Shown: positions 49,646 to 58,043 of the stretch, piece by piece | How the letters are laid out: each line of letters begins with the position of its first letter | Numbering within the stretch: position 1 is the first letter of the stretch | Assembly (NCBI RefSeq): GCF_041380365.1 | Contig: NZ_CP159981.1 | Span: 2,294,001 to 2,358,000, forward strand | Reading direction: 5' to 3' | DNA: 64,000 nucleotides | Origin: Buchananella sp. 14KM1171 | GTDB taxonomy: Bacteria > Actinomycetota > Actinomycetes > Actinomycetales > Actinomycetaceae | Notes under the pieces: model-generated | The model's database searches: none | Seen by the model: the letters and a program-made list of their open reading frames with translations, nothing else | What the model was told of the DNA's origin: nothing | Made by a program: the position numbers and the translations under genes

Positions 49646-50077
49646 ATGTGGTTGATTTGGGTGATCGCGGCTTTGCTGCTCGGGTTGATCGAGATCCTGG
49701 TGGTGGACCTGACGTTCTTGATGTTCGCCGGCGGCGCCCTGGCCGCCATGGGCGTGTCCTTCTTTACGGACAGCCTGTCCATCCAGGTGGGCGTGTTCGC
49801 CGTCGTCTCGACGCTGCTCTTGTTCCTGGTGCGTCCCTGGGCACGCAACCTGATCCTCAGCTCAGTGCCGAACATCCGCACCAACGCCGCCGGGCTGCTC
49901 GGCAAGCCAGCGGTGGCGCTGTCCACCATCACGTATGAGAACGGTCGCGTGAAGCTCGAGGGCGAGGAGTGGAGCGCCAAGCTCTCCACCCGTGCTGCGG
50001 GCCCCGTCCCGGCGGGCACCAAGCTGGTAGTAGAGGCGATCGACGGCGCCTACGCGGTGGTCAACCCAGCCAACTAG
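49646..50077 (+). CDS. NfeD-like membrane protein
   Basis: A 143-residue NfeD-family protein. Two or three membrane segments lie in 1-75 (MWLIWVIAALLLGLIEILVV and VGVFAVVSTLLLFLVRPW). A C-terminal OB-fold follows (GLLGKPAVALSTI, VKLEGEEWSAKL, AGTKLVVEAIDGAYAVV). GGGAGGG precedes the ATG. NfeD proteins usually partner SPFH proteins in membrane microdomains, and the next gene is one. Confidence 0.88.
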   Translation: MWLIWVIAALLLGLIEILVVDLTFLMFAGGALAAMGVSFFTDSLSIQVGVFAVVSTLLLFLVRPWARNLILSSVPNIRTNAAGLLGKPAVALSTITYENGRVKLEGEEWSAKLSTRAAGPVPAGTKLVVEAIDGAYAVVNPAN

Positions 50078-50119
50078 GGGCGGGCCAGGACTTCCCCGAA
50101 ATCATTACAAAGGAGATAG

Positions 50120-51340
50120 ATGTTCGACTCGCCAGGTAACTGGATCGCGCTGATCGCGCTGGGTCTGGTTGTTGTGTTCGTGTTGACGGCGATCTTGCGC
50201 GCCGTCCAGATCGTGCCGCAGGGCGTTGCCCTGATCGTGGAGCGCCTGGGTAAGTTCCAGGCGGAGATGCACGCAGGCTTCCACGTGCTCATTCCGTTCA
50301 TCGACCGCGTGCGCACCGCGGTCGACCTGCGAGAGCAGGTGGTCTCCTTCCCGCCGCAGCAGGTGATCACGGCGGAGAACCTGATGGTCTCCATCGACTC
50401 AGTGATCTACTACCAGGTCAACGACCCCCGGGCGGCCACCTACGAGATCGCCAACTTCATCTCCGCCATCGAGCAGCTCACCGTCACCACCCTGCGTAAC
50501 GTGATCGGCACGATGGACCTGGAGCAGACACTGACCAGCCGCGACCAGATCAACGCCCAGCTGCGCGGCGTGCTGGACGAGGCCACCTCCCGCTGGGGTA
50601 TCCGCGTCAACCGCGTCGAGCTGAAGGCGATCGACCCGCCGCCCACCCTGCAGGGCGCCATGGAGGCGCAGATGCGCGCAGAGCGCGACCGCCGCGCCAC
50701 CATCCTGACGGCAGAGGGCGTCAAGCAGTCCCAGATCCTCACCGCCGAGGGTGAGAAGCAGTCCGCGATCCTGCGGGCGGAGGGTCAGGCCCAGGCCGCC
50801 GTGCTGCGCGCCCAGGGTGACTCCCGCGCCATCCTGTCCGTGTTCGACGCGATTCACCGCGGCAACGCGGACCCCAAGCTGCTGGCCTACCAGTACCTGC
50901 AGACCCTCACCCAGATCGCCAACGGCACCGCCTCGAAGATGTGGGTGGTCCCCACCGAGTTCACGGCGGCCCTTTCCTCCGTCACGGCCGCTCTGGGCGG
51001 GCAGCCGCAAAACGCCCCGGTGGTCTCCGGCGACGCCGAGGCCCCGCGCGTTGAGTTCCGTCCCGAGGAGCTCTCCGGTGGCCTGGCGGTGGAGCTGGAG
51101 GACCCGGCCAAGGCCGTCGCCGAGGCCGCCGCCGCAGTCCAGCAGGTTACGCAGGCCGTGGACGAGGTGGGCGGGGAGAACCCCGCAGAGCAGGCCCGGC
51201 CCGCCGCGCCGGCTGACTCGCCGCAGGGTCAGGGCGGCCCCGCAGGCCAGGTCCCGCCGCAGGGCATCAACCAGCTGCCCACCCAGCTGCCTCCGCCGGG
51301 CTTCGCGCCGCCCCAGGGCTACGTGCCGCCCCAGGGCTGA
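50120..51340 (+). CDS. SPFH/Band 7 (stomatin/QmcA-like) protein
   Basis: A 406-residue stomatin-type protein. One N-terminal anchor (about 6-27), the SPFH domain (VPQGVALIVERLGKF through MDLEQTLTSRDQIN and RVELKAIDPPPTLQGAMEAQ), a coiled-coil segment of ILTAEG repeats (QSQILTAEGEKQSAILRAEG), and a Pro/Gln-rich cytoplasmic tail are visible. AAAGGAG precedes the ATG. The NfeD-like neighbour is the usual partner; together they organise membrane domains and protein quality control in other bacteria. Confidence 0.92.
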   Translation: MFDSPGNWIALIALGLVVVFVLTAILRAVQIVPQGVALIVERLGKFQAEMHAGFHVLIPFIDRVRTAVDLREQVVSFPPQQVITAENLMVSIDSVIYYQVNDPRAATYEIANFISAIEQLTVTTLRNVIGTMDLEQTLTSRDQINAQLRGVLDEATSRWGIRVNRVELKAIDPPPTLQGAMEAQMRAERDRRATILTAEGVKQSQILTAEGEKQSAILRAEGQAQAAVLRAQGDSRAILSVFDAIHRGNADPKLLAYQYLQTLTQIANGTASKMWVVPTEFTAALSSVTAALGGQPQNAPVVSGDAEAPRVEFRPEELSGGLAVELEDPAKAVAEAAAAVQQVTQAVDEVGGENPAEQARPAAPADSPQGQGGPAGQVPPQGINQLPTQLPPPGFAPPQGYVPPQG

Positions 51341-51422
51341 GCCGCACCGGCGCTGAGCCGCAACAGGTCCGAGCCAAGGCAGGCACCGCAGCAGACGCCA
51401 CAGGTTTTGCCAAACCTGGTCC

Positions 51423-51463
51423 GGGGTGGGCGGGAAGGGGCGCAGCCCCTTCCCGCCCACCCC
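51423..51463 (+). terminator. Hairpin after the SPFH gene
   Basis: A perfect 19-bp stem (51423-51441 with 51445-51463, GGGGTGGGCGGGAAGGGGC and complement) with a 3-base loop. No T tract follows. A smaller stem, CAGGTTTTGCCAAACCTG, lies just before it near 51401. The next gene starts 39 bp later. Confidence 0.7.
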
Positions 51464-51501
51464 CACTATGAGCAACCCGCACTGACCGGAGAGGTGAGGT
51501 A

Positions 51502-52281
51502 ATGAGCCGCGCCAGCAGCAACGTGATGATCCAGTTCGCCGTATCGATGGGCGTGGCCGCCGGGACGATCGCGGCCAGCGCGTGGGGAGCGGTGGCGCTC
51601 CCGAGGGCGATCAGGCAGGGCAAGCCCGCCCAGGCCGCCTTCTTCGGCGCCGGCCTGGGCGCGTTCAGCTGCTACCTGGCCCTCCTGGCAGTCACCGTGC
51701 CCACCACCGGCCAGCCCCTGGCGCCGCAGGCGGACTCCATCGTGGTGCTGGGCGCCGGCCTGGTGGGCGAGCGCCCCAGCCGCGCCCTGGCCTACCGCCT
51801 GGACAGGGCCACCGAGCTGTGGCGCCAGCGCCCGGACATCCCGATCGTCGTCTCCGGTGGGCAGGGCCCGGACGAGGTGATTCCTGAGGCAGAAGCGATG
51901 GAGCGTTACCTGCGCGCAAAGGGAGTGCCCGCCCAGTTCATCATCCAGGAAGACCAAGCCACCACCACAATCGAAAACCTTCACCTCTCCCGCGCTCTGC
52001 TTCAGCCGCAAGGCCGCAGCCGCCCGGCAGTGGTCACCAACAACTTCCACACCCTGCGAACCTCCCGCTTAGCGGAGCGGATCTGGCCCGGTGCTCGCGT
52101 GCAAGGAGCGCGCACCACCTGGTGGTACCTGCCCTACGCCACCGCCCGCGAGGCCGCCGCCCTGGTCACCCAAGACCCGCGCTCGCGCGCAATCGCCCTA
52201 GCCGCTACTGGCCTGGGGGCAACCCTGGCCGCAGGTGCAGCCTGGGGTCGGCGTCGGTACCAAAACGCGCCGACCAAGTAG
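51502..52281 (+). CDS. YdcF-like DUF218 membrane protein
   Basis: A 259-residue protein with two N-terminal hydrophobic segments (about 8-32 and 43-66) and a DUF218/YdcF domain (DSIVVLGAGLVGERPSRALA, IPIVVSGGQGPDEVIPEAEA, TTTIENLHLSRALL, VVTNNFHTLRT). A hydrophobic stretch near the C-terminus may be another anchor. Such proteins are linked to envelope sugar metabolism (ElyC, SanA) but the reaction is unknown. GGAGAGGTGAGG precedes the ATG. Confidence 0.87.
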   Translation: MSRASSNVMIQFAVSMGVAAGTIAASAWGAVALPRAIRQGKPAQAAFFGAGLGAFSCYLALLAVTVPTTGQPLAPQADSIVVLGAGLVGERPSRALAYRLDRATELWRQRPDIPIVVSGGQGPDEVIPEAEAMERYLRAKGVPAQFIIQEDQATTTIENLHLSRALLQPQGRSRPAVVTNNFHTLRTSRLAERIWPGARVQGARTTWWYLPYATAREAAALVTQDPRSRAIALAATGLGATLAAGAAWGRRRYQNAPTK

Positions 52282-52287
52282 TAGATT

Positions 52288-52422
52288 CGACCGGCGGGAC
52301 GTCGGCCAAACGAAACAAGGCGGCCGGCGGGACGTCGGCCAAACCAAACAAGGCGGCCGGCGGGACGTCGGCCAAACGAAACAAGGCGGCCGGCGGGACG
52401 TCGGCCAAACCAAACAGGGTGC
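52288..52422. repeat. 33-bp tandem repeat, four units, before glnA2
   Basis: CCGGCGGGACGTCGGCCAAAC starts at 52291, 52324, 52357 and 52390, exactly 33 bp apart. The following bases alternate between CGAAACAAGG and CAAACAAGG forms (CGAAAC, CCAAAC, CGAAAC, CCAAAC), so the true unit may be a duplicated 66-mer. A 33-bp period keeps an open frame, but that frame has no start or ribosome site. The rest of the 251-bp gap shows nothing else. Confidence 0.95.
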
Positions 52423-52532
52423 GGAGGCAGCAGAGCGGCCGGTGGCACAGCGGCCCAACAAACAGGACAGCCGGCAGGCCGCTGGCCACCACTAAACTGG
52501 GCGGCAACGCCCGGCGCGCCAAAGGAGGCCCC

Positions 52533-53867
52533 ATGGATCAGCAACAGGAGCACGTACTGCGCATCGCGCACGAACGCGGCATCGAGTTCGTGCGGCTCTG
52601 GTTCACGGACGTCACCGGCAAGCTCAAGTCCATCGCCATCGCCGGCAGCGAGCTGGAGACCGCGCTGGTAGAAGGAATCGGCTTCGACGGCTCGGCCATC
52701 CAAGGCATGAGCCGCATCTACGAATCCGACCTGCTGCTGCGCCCCGACGCCTCCACCTGGGCGCTGGTGCCGTGGCGGGAAGCTGGCGAGGGCGTCGGGC
52801 GAATGTTTTGCACCATCCACACCCCCGACGGCGCCGTCGCACCATCAGATCCCCGCAGCGTGCTAAAACGTGCCGTCGACTACGCCGCCAGCGCCGGCTT
52901 TACCCTCCACGTCCACCCCGAAATCGAGTTCTACCTCCTCAACGCGCCCGACCACCCCACCGCCCCTCTAGCGCCCATCGACAACGGGGGCTACTTTGAC
53001 CACGTTCCGCGCGCCCAGCACTCAGACTTCCGGCGCAAAGCGATCCTCCACCTGGAGCAGTTCGGCATCCCCGTAGAGTTCTCCCACCACGAAGGCGGCC
53101 CGGGGCAAAACGAAATCGACCTGCGCCACGCCGACGCCCTGACCACGGCAGACAACATCATGTCCTTCCAAGCCGTAGTCTCCGAACTAGCGCTGCGCGA
53201 GGGCTCACTAGCCACATTCATGCCCAAACCCTTCGCAGACCAACCCGGCAACGGTATGCACCTGCACCTGTCCCTCTTCGAGGGCGATCGCAACGCATTT
53301 ACCGATCAGTCCGACCCCTACGGGCTCTCCCGCACCGGTCGCCAGTTCATGGCCGGCCTGCTCAAGTACGCCTCAGATATCTCCCTGGTCGTCAACCAAC
53401 ACGTCAACTCATACAAACGCCTGTGGGGAGGCGGTGAGGCCCCCTCCTACGTCTGCTGGGGACGCCACAACCGTTCAGCGCTACTGCGAGTACCCGTCTA
53501 CAAGCCCGGCAAGGAATCCTCCACCCGAGTGGAATACCGCGCCCCCGACACCGCCACCAACCCATACCTATGCCTGGCCATGCTGCTGCGCGCCGGTCTG
53601 GCAGGGATCGAAGAAGGCCTTAGCCTCCCGCCGGAAACCGAGGACGACGTGTGGTCGCTCTCCGACGCCGAACGAAAGGCAATGGGAATCGAGGCTCTGC
53701 CCACCTCCCTCCACGCAGCGCTGGACCGGATGCGCCACTCCGAGCTGGCCGCCGAAGTACTGGGCGAGGAAGTATTCGAGTTCGTGCTTCGCAACAAAGA
53801 AAAAGAATGGAGCGAGTACAGGCACGAGATCACCGACTACGAGCGTCGCCAGTTCCTCCCACTCTGA
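52533..53867 (+). CDS. glnA2: Glutamine synthetase, GlnA2-type (GSI-alpha)
   Basis: A 444-residue type I glutamine synthetase. Active-site segments are IGFDGSAIQGMSRIYESD, HPEIEFYLL, EGGPGQNEIDLRHADAL, GNGMHLHLSLF, NSYKRLWGGGEAPSYVCWG and VEYRAPDTATNPYL. The NLYDLPPEE loop that carries the adenylylated tyrosine in GlnA1 is replaced by EEGLSLPPETED, so it is probably not itself a GlnE target. AAAGGAGG at 52521-52528 sets the ATG. The stop overlaps the glnE start, as in the mycobacterial glnA2-glnE pair. Confidence 0.94.
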   Translation: MDQQQEHVLRIAHERGIEFVRLWFTDVTGKLKSIAIAGSELETALVEGIGFDGSAIQGMSRIYESDLLLRPDASTWALVPWREAGEGVGRMFCTIHTPDGAVAPSDPRSVLKRAVDYAASAGFTLHVHPEIEFYLLNAPDHPTAPLAPIDNGGYFDHVPRAQHSDFRRKAILHLEQFGIPVEFSHHEGGPGQNEIDLRHADALTTADNIMSFQAVVSELALREGSLATFMPKPFADQPGNGMHLHLSLFEGDRNAFTDQSDPYGLSRTGRQFMAGLLKYASDISLVVNQHVNSYKRLWGGGEAPSYVCWGRHNRSALLRVPVYKPGKESSTRVEYRAPDTATNPYLCLAMLLRAGLAGIEEGLSLPPETEDDVWSLSDAERKAMGIEALPTSLHAALDRMRHSELAAEVLGEEVFEFVLRNKEKEWSEYRHEITDYERRQFLPL

Positions 53868-56800
53868 TGCGCGCTCCGAGCCGAACCGGCGCACTGCTGG
53901 CCGCCGGATTCACCAACACCACCCGGGCTGCCATGCTGCTACAGGATGCGGCCCTGACCGAACTGGCGTGGGACCAGGACCAGCTGATCGATCTCTTGGC
54001 GCTAAGCCCGGATCCCGACCAAGCCCTGCTCGCTCTTGTGCGGCTGGCCGCCGACGCAGACGCCCGCTGCCACCTGCCGCCACTGAGCCAGGCCGGGCTG
54101 CTCCTGCGCGTCCTAGGCGCCTCCAGCGCCCTCACTGACCAGCTCCTGCGCCACCCGGGCGATACCGCCCTGCTTCGCGACGGGGCCCCCGACTTCACCA
54201 CGCTGGCCGCGTCAATCGCGGCGGCTGGTGCGGCGTCGTCCCTACAGGGGCCGCAAGGGGAGCAGAGCGGGACGGAGGGCGGTTCGAGTGCGGCGTCGTC
54301 CCTACAGGGGCCGCAAGGGGAGCAGAGCGGGACGGAGGGCGGTTCGAGTGCGGCGTCGTCCCTACAGGCACCGCAGGGGGCGACCGGCGAGGAATGGGTG
54401 GCGGCACAGACCGGCGCGTTGAGACGGTCATACCGCCGCGCGCTCCTAGCCGTGGTGGCAGAAGACCTCACCTGCCCCCAGCCGGATGCCGCCCTGCCCA
54501 AAATCGCCGACATGCTCACCCACTTAGCGGACGCCGCGCTGGTGGGCGCCCTCAACATAGCTCGAAGGCACCTAGACCCCACCGGCTCCCTGCGCATTGC
54601 CATCCTCGCCTTCGGCAAGGCAGGCGCGCAGGAACTCAACTACGTCTCAGACGTGGACGTCATGTACGTAGTAGCCCCACGCGATGGGGCGATGACCCAG
54701 GAGCACACAGAACTCGGTTCCCAGATCGCGGCTTTGGTGGCGCGAATCTGCGGGGCAGCAGGGCCAGAACCCGAACTGTGGACCGTGGACGCCAATCTGC
54801 GGCCGGAGGGCAAAGACGGGGTACTGGTGCGCACCATCGACTCCTACGCGCGCTACTACCGCAAATGGGCGCAATCCTGGGAATTCCAAGCCCTCCTAAA
54901 GGCCAGGCCGGTGGCCGGAGACACGCAACTGGGGGAGGAGTTCCTGGCCCTGACCCAACCACTGGTGTGGGAGGCCGCCGGGCGGGAGGGATTCGTGGAG
55001 TCGGCGCGGGCAATGCGGACACGCGTCGAATCACTGCTGCCCGCCAAGCAGGCCCAACGGGAGTTGAAGCTTGCACCGGGCGGTTTGCGGGATGTCGAGT
55101 TCACCGTGCAACTGCTGCAGTTGGTGCATGGGCGCAGCGACGAACGCGTCCGGCAGCCCGACACGCTGGGGGCCCTGACTGCACTGGCTGAGCACGGGTA
55201 CATTGGCCGCGCCCCAGCCGCGGAAATGGGTGCCCACTACCGCATGCTGCGCCTACTGGAGCACCGCACCCAACTTATGCGGTTGCGCCGCACCCACCTG
55301 CTGCCAGAAAAAGAGGCCGAGCTGCGCCGGGTAGCGCGCGGAATCGACCTGAAATGGGGCGCTAGCTCCGTGGAGGAGCTGTGGGCCGCCACCCGGGCGC
55401 GGGTGCGCAAGCTCCACCAGGAGATCTTCTATCGTCCACTCCTGCCGGCAACCGCCCAGCTCAGTGCCGCCGACCTCTCCCTGGAGGCAAGTGCCGCTCA
55501 GGCGCGCCTGGCCGCCATCGGCTATCGCGACCCACGCGGGGCGATGGGGCACATACGCGCCCTTACCGAAGGCTATTCCCGCCGGGCCGTAATCCAACGC
55601 CAGCTGATCCCCGTGATGCTCGGCTGGTTCGGCTCCTGCGTGGACCCCGACCAGGGGCTGTTAGCATTTCGCCGCCTGAGCGAGGCCGCTGGCGCGCAAC
55701 CCTGGTACCTGCGCCTGTTGCGAGATTCCTCCGTGGCGGCTGAGCGGCTATGTAAGGTGCTGGGCACCTCTCCCTACGTCGCAGACGCCCTGCCTCGCCT
55801 GCCCGAGGCCGTGCAATGGTTGGACGAGGAGCATTTGTCCGTGCGCAGCCCGGCGCAGTTGGACGAGGAGGTGGCCGCTGCAGTGCGCCACCACGACGAC
55901 CCCGACAAGGCCATCACGACTGTGCGGGGGATCCGCCGCCGTGAGCTGACCCGCGCCGCCCTGATAGACGTCCTGCAGGGCATAGAACCCGAGCGCGCGG
56001 CCACGATCATCACGCCTGCGCTGGATGCAGTGGTGCGGGGCGCATACGCGATCGCGCTGCGGGAGATCGAAGAACCTGTGGCCCGCCACGCGGTGATAGC
56101 GCTGGGCCGCTTTGGCGGCAACGAGTCCGGTTACGCCAGCGACGCTGACGTCTGCCACGTGTACGACGCCCTGCCCGGCGCTAGCGAGGAGGAGGCGGGC
56201 CGCGAGGCGATCGCCTTGGCCACCAGGATGCGCGAACTCTTGGCCTTGCCGGTGGGCGAGCCTGTTGTGGTGTTGGACGCTGCGTTACGACCAGAGGGGA
56301 AGAACGGGCCACTTGCGCGCTCCTTGGGCAGCTATCGCGAATACTACGAGGCATGGGCAGAGCCCTGGGAGTTTCAGGCCCTGCTGCGGGCCCGGCCGGT
56401 GGCAGGGGAACAGCAGCTAGGTCAACAATTCGTGGAGCTAGTGGAGCCGTTGCGTTACCCACCGGGCGGGCCACCGGAGCCCGCCCGCGTCTCCATCAAG
56501 CGCCTCAAGGCACGGATGGACTCCGAACGCCTGCCGCGAGCCGTGCGCCCGCCCCGGCACGTCAAGCTGGGGCCGGGAGGCCTCAGCGACGTGGAGTGGA
56601 CCGCCCAGCTGCTGCAGCTCGATTACGCCGCCCGGGTGCCGGGCCTGCGCACCACCTCCACCCTGCCCGCCCTGCGAGCAGCGCAATCGGCGGGCCTACT
56701 TAGTCAGGCAGACGCCGAAGTGTTGGTCACCGCCTGGCAACACGCTACGCGGGTGCGGGCCGCCCGGGTACTTGGTACCGGGCGCACCTCCGGGATCAAA

Positions 56801-56965
56801 CTGGACGTGCTGCCCGAAACCGCCCATGAGTTGGCCGTGCTGGCCCGGCTGCTCGGCTACGAGCCCGGGGCCGGCCAAGCGGCCGTGGAGGACTACCTGC
56901 GCGACGCCCGACGCGCGCGGGTGGTGTACGAGGCGCAGTTCCTCACCCGCGTGCTGCAAACATGA
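53867..56965 (+). CDS. glnE: Glutamine synthetase adenylyltransferase/deadenylase
   Basis: A 1032-residue bifunctional GlnE that switches glutamine synthetase activity. Both nucleotidyltransferase halves are present: AFGKAGAQELNYVSDVDVMYV near 245-265 and ALGRFGGNESGYASDADVCHV near 745-765, each with a D-x-D metal pair. A 60-bp in-frame direct repeat around residues 121-168 inserts a Gly/Ser/Gln-rich loop. The ATG overlaps the glnA2 stop as TGATG. This is the last gene with normal host codon use before the A+T-richer defence island. Confidence 0.95.
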   Translation: MRAPSRTGALLAAGFTNTTRAAMLLQDAALTELAWDQDQLIDLLALSPDPDQALLALVRLAADADARCHLPPLSQAGLLLRVLGASSALTDQLLRHPGDTALLRDGAPDFTTLAASIAAAGAASSLQGPQGEQSGTEGGSSAASSLQGPQGEQSGTEGGSSAASSLQAPQGATGEEWVAAQTGALRRSYRRALLAVVAEDLTCPQPDAALPKIADMLTHLADAALVGALNIARRHLDPTGSLRIAILAFGKAGAQELNYVSDVDVMYVVAPRDGAMTQEHTELGSQIAALVARICGAAGPEPELWTVDANLRPEGKDGVLVRTIDSYARYYRKWAQSWEFQALLKARPVAGDTQLGEEFLALTQPLVWEAAGREGFVESARAMRTRVESLLPAKQAQRELKLAPGGLRDVEFTVQLLQLVHGRSDERVRQPDTLGALTALAEHGYIGRAPAAEMGAHYRMLRLLEHRTQLMRLRRTHLLPEKEAELRRVARGIDLKWGASSVEELWAATRARVRKLHQEIFYRPLLPATAQLSAADLSLEASAAQARLAAIGYRDPRGAMGHIRALTEGYSRRAVIQRQLIPVMLGWFGSCVDPDQGLLAFRRLSEAAGAQPWYLRLLRDSSVAAERLCKVLGTSPYVADALPRLPEAVQWLDEEHLSVRSPAQLDEEVAAAVRHHDDPDKAITTVRGIRRRELTRAALIDVLQGIEPERAATIITPALDAVVRGAYAIALREIEEPVARHAVIALGRFGGNESGYASDADVCHVYDALPGASEEEAGREAIALATRMRELLALPVGEPVVVLDAALRPEGKNGPLARSLGSYREYYEAWAEPWEFQALLRARPVAGEQQLGQQFVELVEPLRYPPGGPPEPARVSIKRLKARMDSERLPRAVRPPRHVKLGPGGLSDVEWTAQLLQLDYAARVPGLRTTSTLPALRAAQSAGLLSQADAEVLVTAWQHATRVRAARVLGTGRTSGIKLDVLPETAHELAVLARLLGYEPGAGQAAVEDYLRDARRARVVYEAQFLTRVLQT
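54230..54370 (+). repeat. 60-bp in-frame direct repeat inside glnE
   Basis: Two identical 60-bp units (54230-54289 and 54290-54349) and a partial third (54350-54370) encode 20 residues beginning AASSLQGPQGEQSG. Identity includes silent positions, so the duplication is recent. The insert lies in a surface-loop-like region before the first transferase domain. Confidence 0.95.
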
Positions 56966-57026
56966 AATGTTGGTCAGGCTCGCTAGAGTGAGGCCAGACA
57001 TGAGAGCGGGCAGGAAGTGAGGAGCC

Positions 57027-58001
57027 GTGACCTATACATCGGTAGAGATCTGTGCTGGTGCAGGCGGGCAAGCACGAGGTCTGGAACTGGCTGGTTTTAA
57101 ACACCTTGCTGCAGTGGAGATAGACAAACACGCCTGCCAAACTCTGCGTCTTAACCGGCCAGAGTGGAACCCGATCGAGGCAGACCTCACCACATGGGAG
57201 GGGCACGAATTCTCTGGGAAGGTGGACCTGTTGGCGGGAGGCGTGCCATGCCCGCCCTTTTCTAAGGCCGGGCGACAACTCGGGGCCGACGACGAGCGTG
57301 ACCTCTTTCCCCACGCGATCCGCTTGGTCGGTGAGATCCAACCGCGTGCCGTCATGCTCGAAAACGTGCGCGGACTGCTCGATACAGCATTTGATGACTA
57401 CCGTGCGTCCGTTGAACGACGGCTACGTGCATTGGGGTACAACGTTGGGTGGCGTCTGCTTAACGCCTCAGACTTTGGAGTACCGCAACTGCGCCCGCGT
57501 GTGGTATTCATAGGTGTCAGGGAGGACCTGGGAACCGGTTTCGAGTTTCCCCATCCCGCAGACTGCGCACCTCCTACGGTCGGGCAGACCTTGAGAGACT
57601 TAATGGCAGAAAACGGCTGGGAGGGGGCTGGCGACTGGGCGGCGAAGGCTGACAGCGTTGCCCCTACTCTTGTTGGCGGCTCTAAGAAGCATGGAGGCGC
57701 TGACCTTGGCCCCACCCGCGCTAAGCGAGCATGGGAGGCCCTAGGTGTAGACGGCAAGGGAATTGCAGACAGCGCACCGCCGGTAGGCTTTGAGGGACTA
57801 CCGCGGCTGACAAACCGGATGGCCGCTCGGATTCAAGGGTTTGACGACGACTGGGTGTTCTCTGGTGGCAAGACAGCGCAATATCGTCAGATCGGCAATG
57901 CGTTTCCACCACCTGTCGCTGCTGCGGTTGGAAGGAAGATTTTCGCCACGTTGGCTAACGCGGATCGCATTGAAGTTGGAGTAAGCCGCAAGGCATCGTG
58001 A
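57027..58001 (+). CDS. C5-cytosine DNA methyltransferase (type II R-M)
   Basis: A 324-residue 5-methylcytosine methyltransferase. Motif I is EICAGAGGQARGLELAGF, motif IV GGVPCPPFS with the nucleophile C75, motif VI MLENVRG, motif VIII QLRPRVVFIGVR, and motifs IX/X RLTNRMAARIQGF and QIGNAFPPPVA. The target-recognition region lies at about 175-255. The start is GTG with AGGAAGTGAGGAG before it. It is 61 bp after glnE and begins the A+T-richer segment. The restriction gene follows 42 bp downstream. By partner identity it probably protects GCCGGC. Confidence 0.94.
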   Translation: MTYTSVEICAGAGGQARGLELAGFKHLAAVEIDKHACQTLRLNRPEWNPIEADLTTWEGHEFSGKVDLLAGGVPCPPFSKAGRQLGADDERDLFPHAIRLVGEIQPRAVMLENVRGLLDTAFDDYRASVERRLRALGYNVGWRLLNASDFGVPQLRPRVVFIGVREDLGTGFEFPHPADCAPPTVGQTLRDLMAENGWEGAGDWAAKADSVAPTLVGGSKKHGGADLGPTRAKRAWEALGVDGKGIADSAPPVGFEGLPRLTNRMAARIQGFDDDWVFSGGKTAQYRQIGNAFPPPVAAAVGRKIFATLANADRIEVGVSRKAS

Positions 58002-58043
58002 TAGCGACTGTCTTGGTTTGCAAATATGGGTGAGGAGTACGTG

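Noticed and set aside
52122-52532. N-terminal extension of glutamine synthetase with an 11-residue repeat (AAGGTSAKRNK)
   Set aside because: The frame is open only because the repeat period is a multiple of three. The strong AAAGGAGG site sets the start at 52533.
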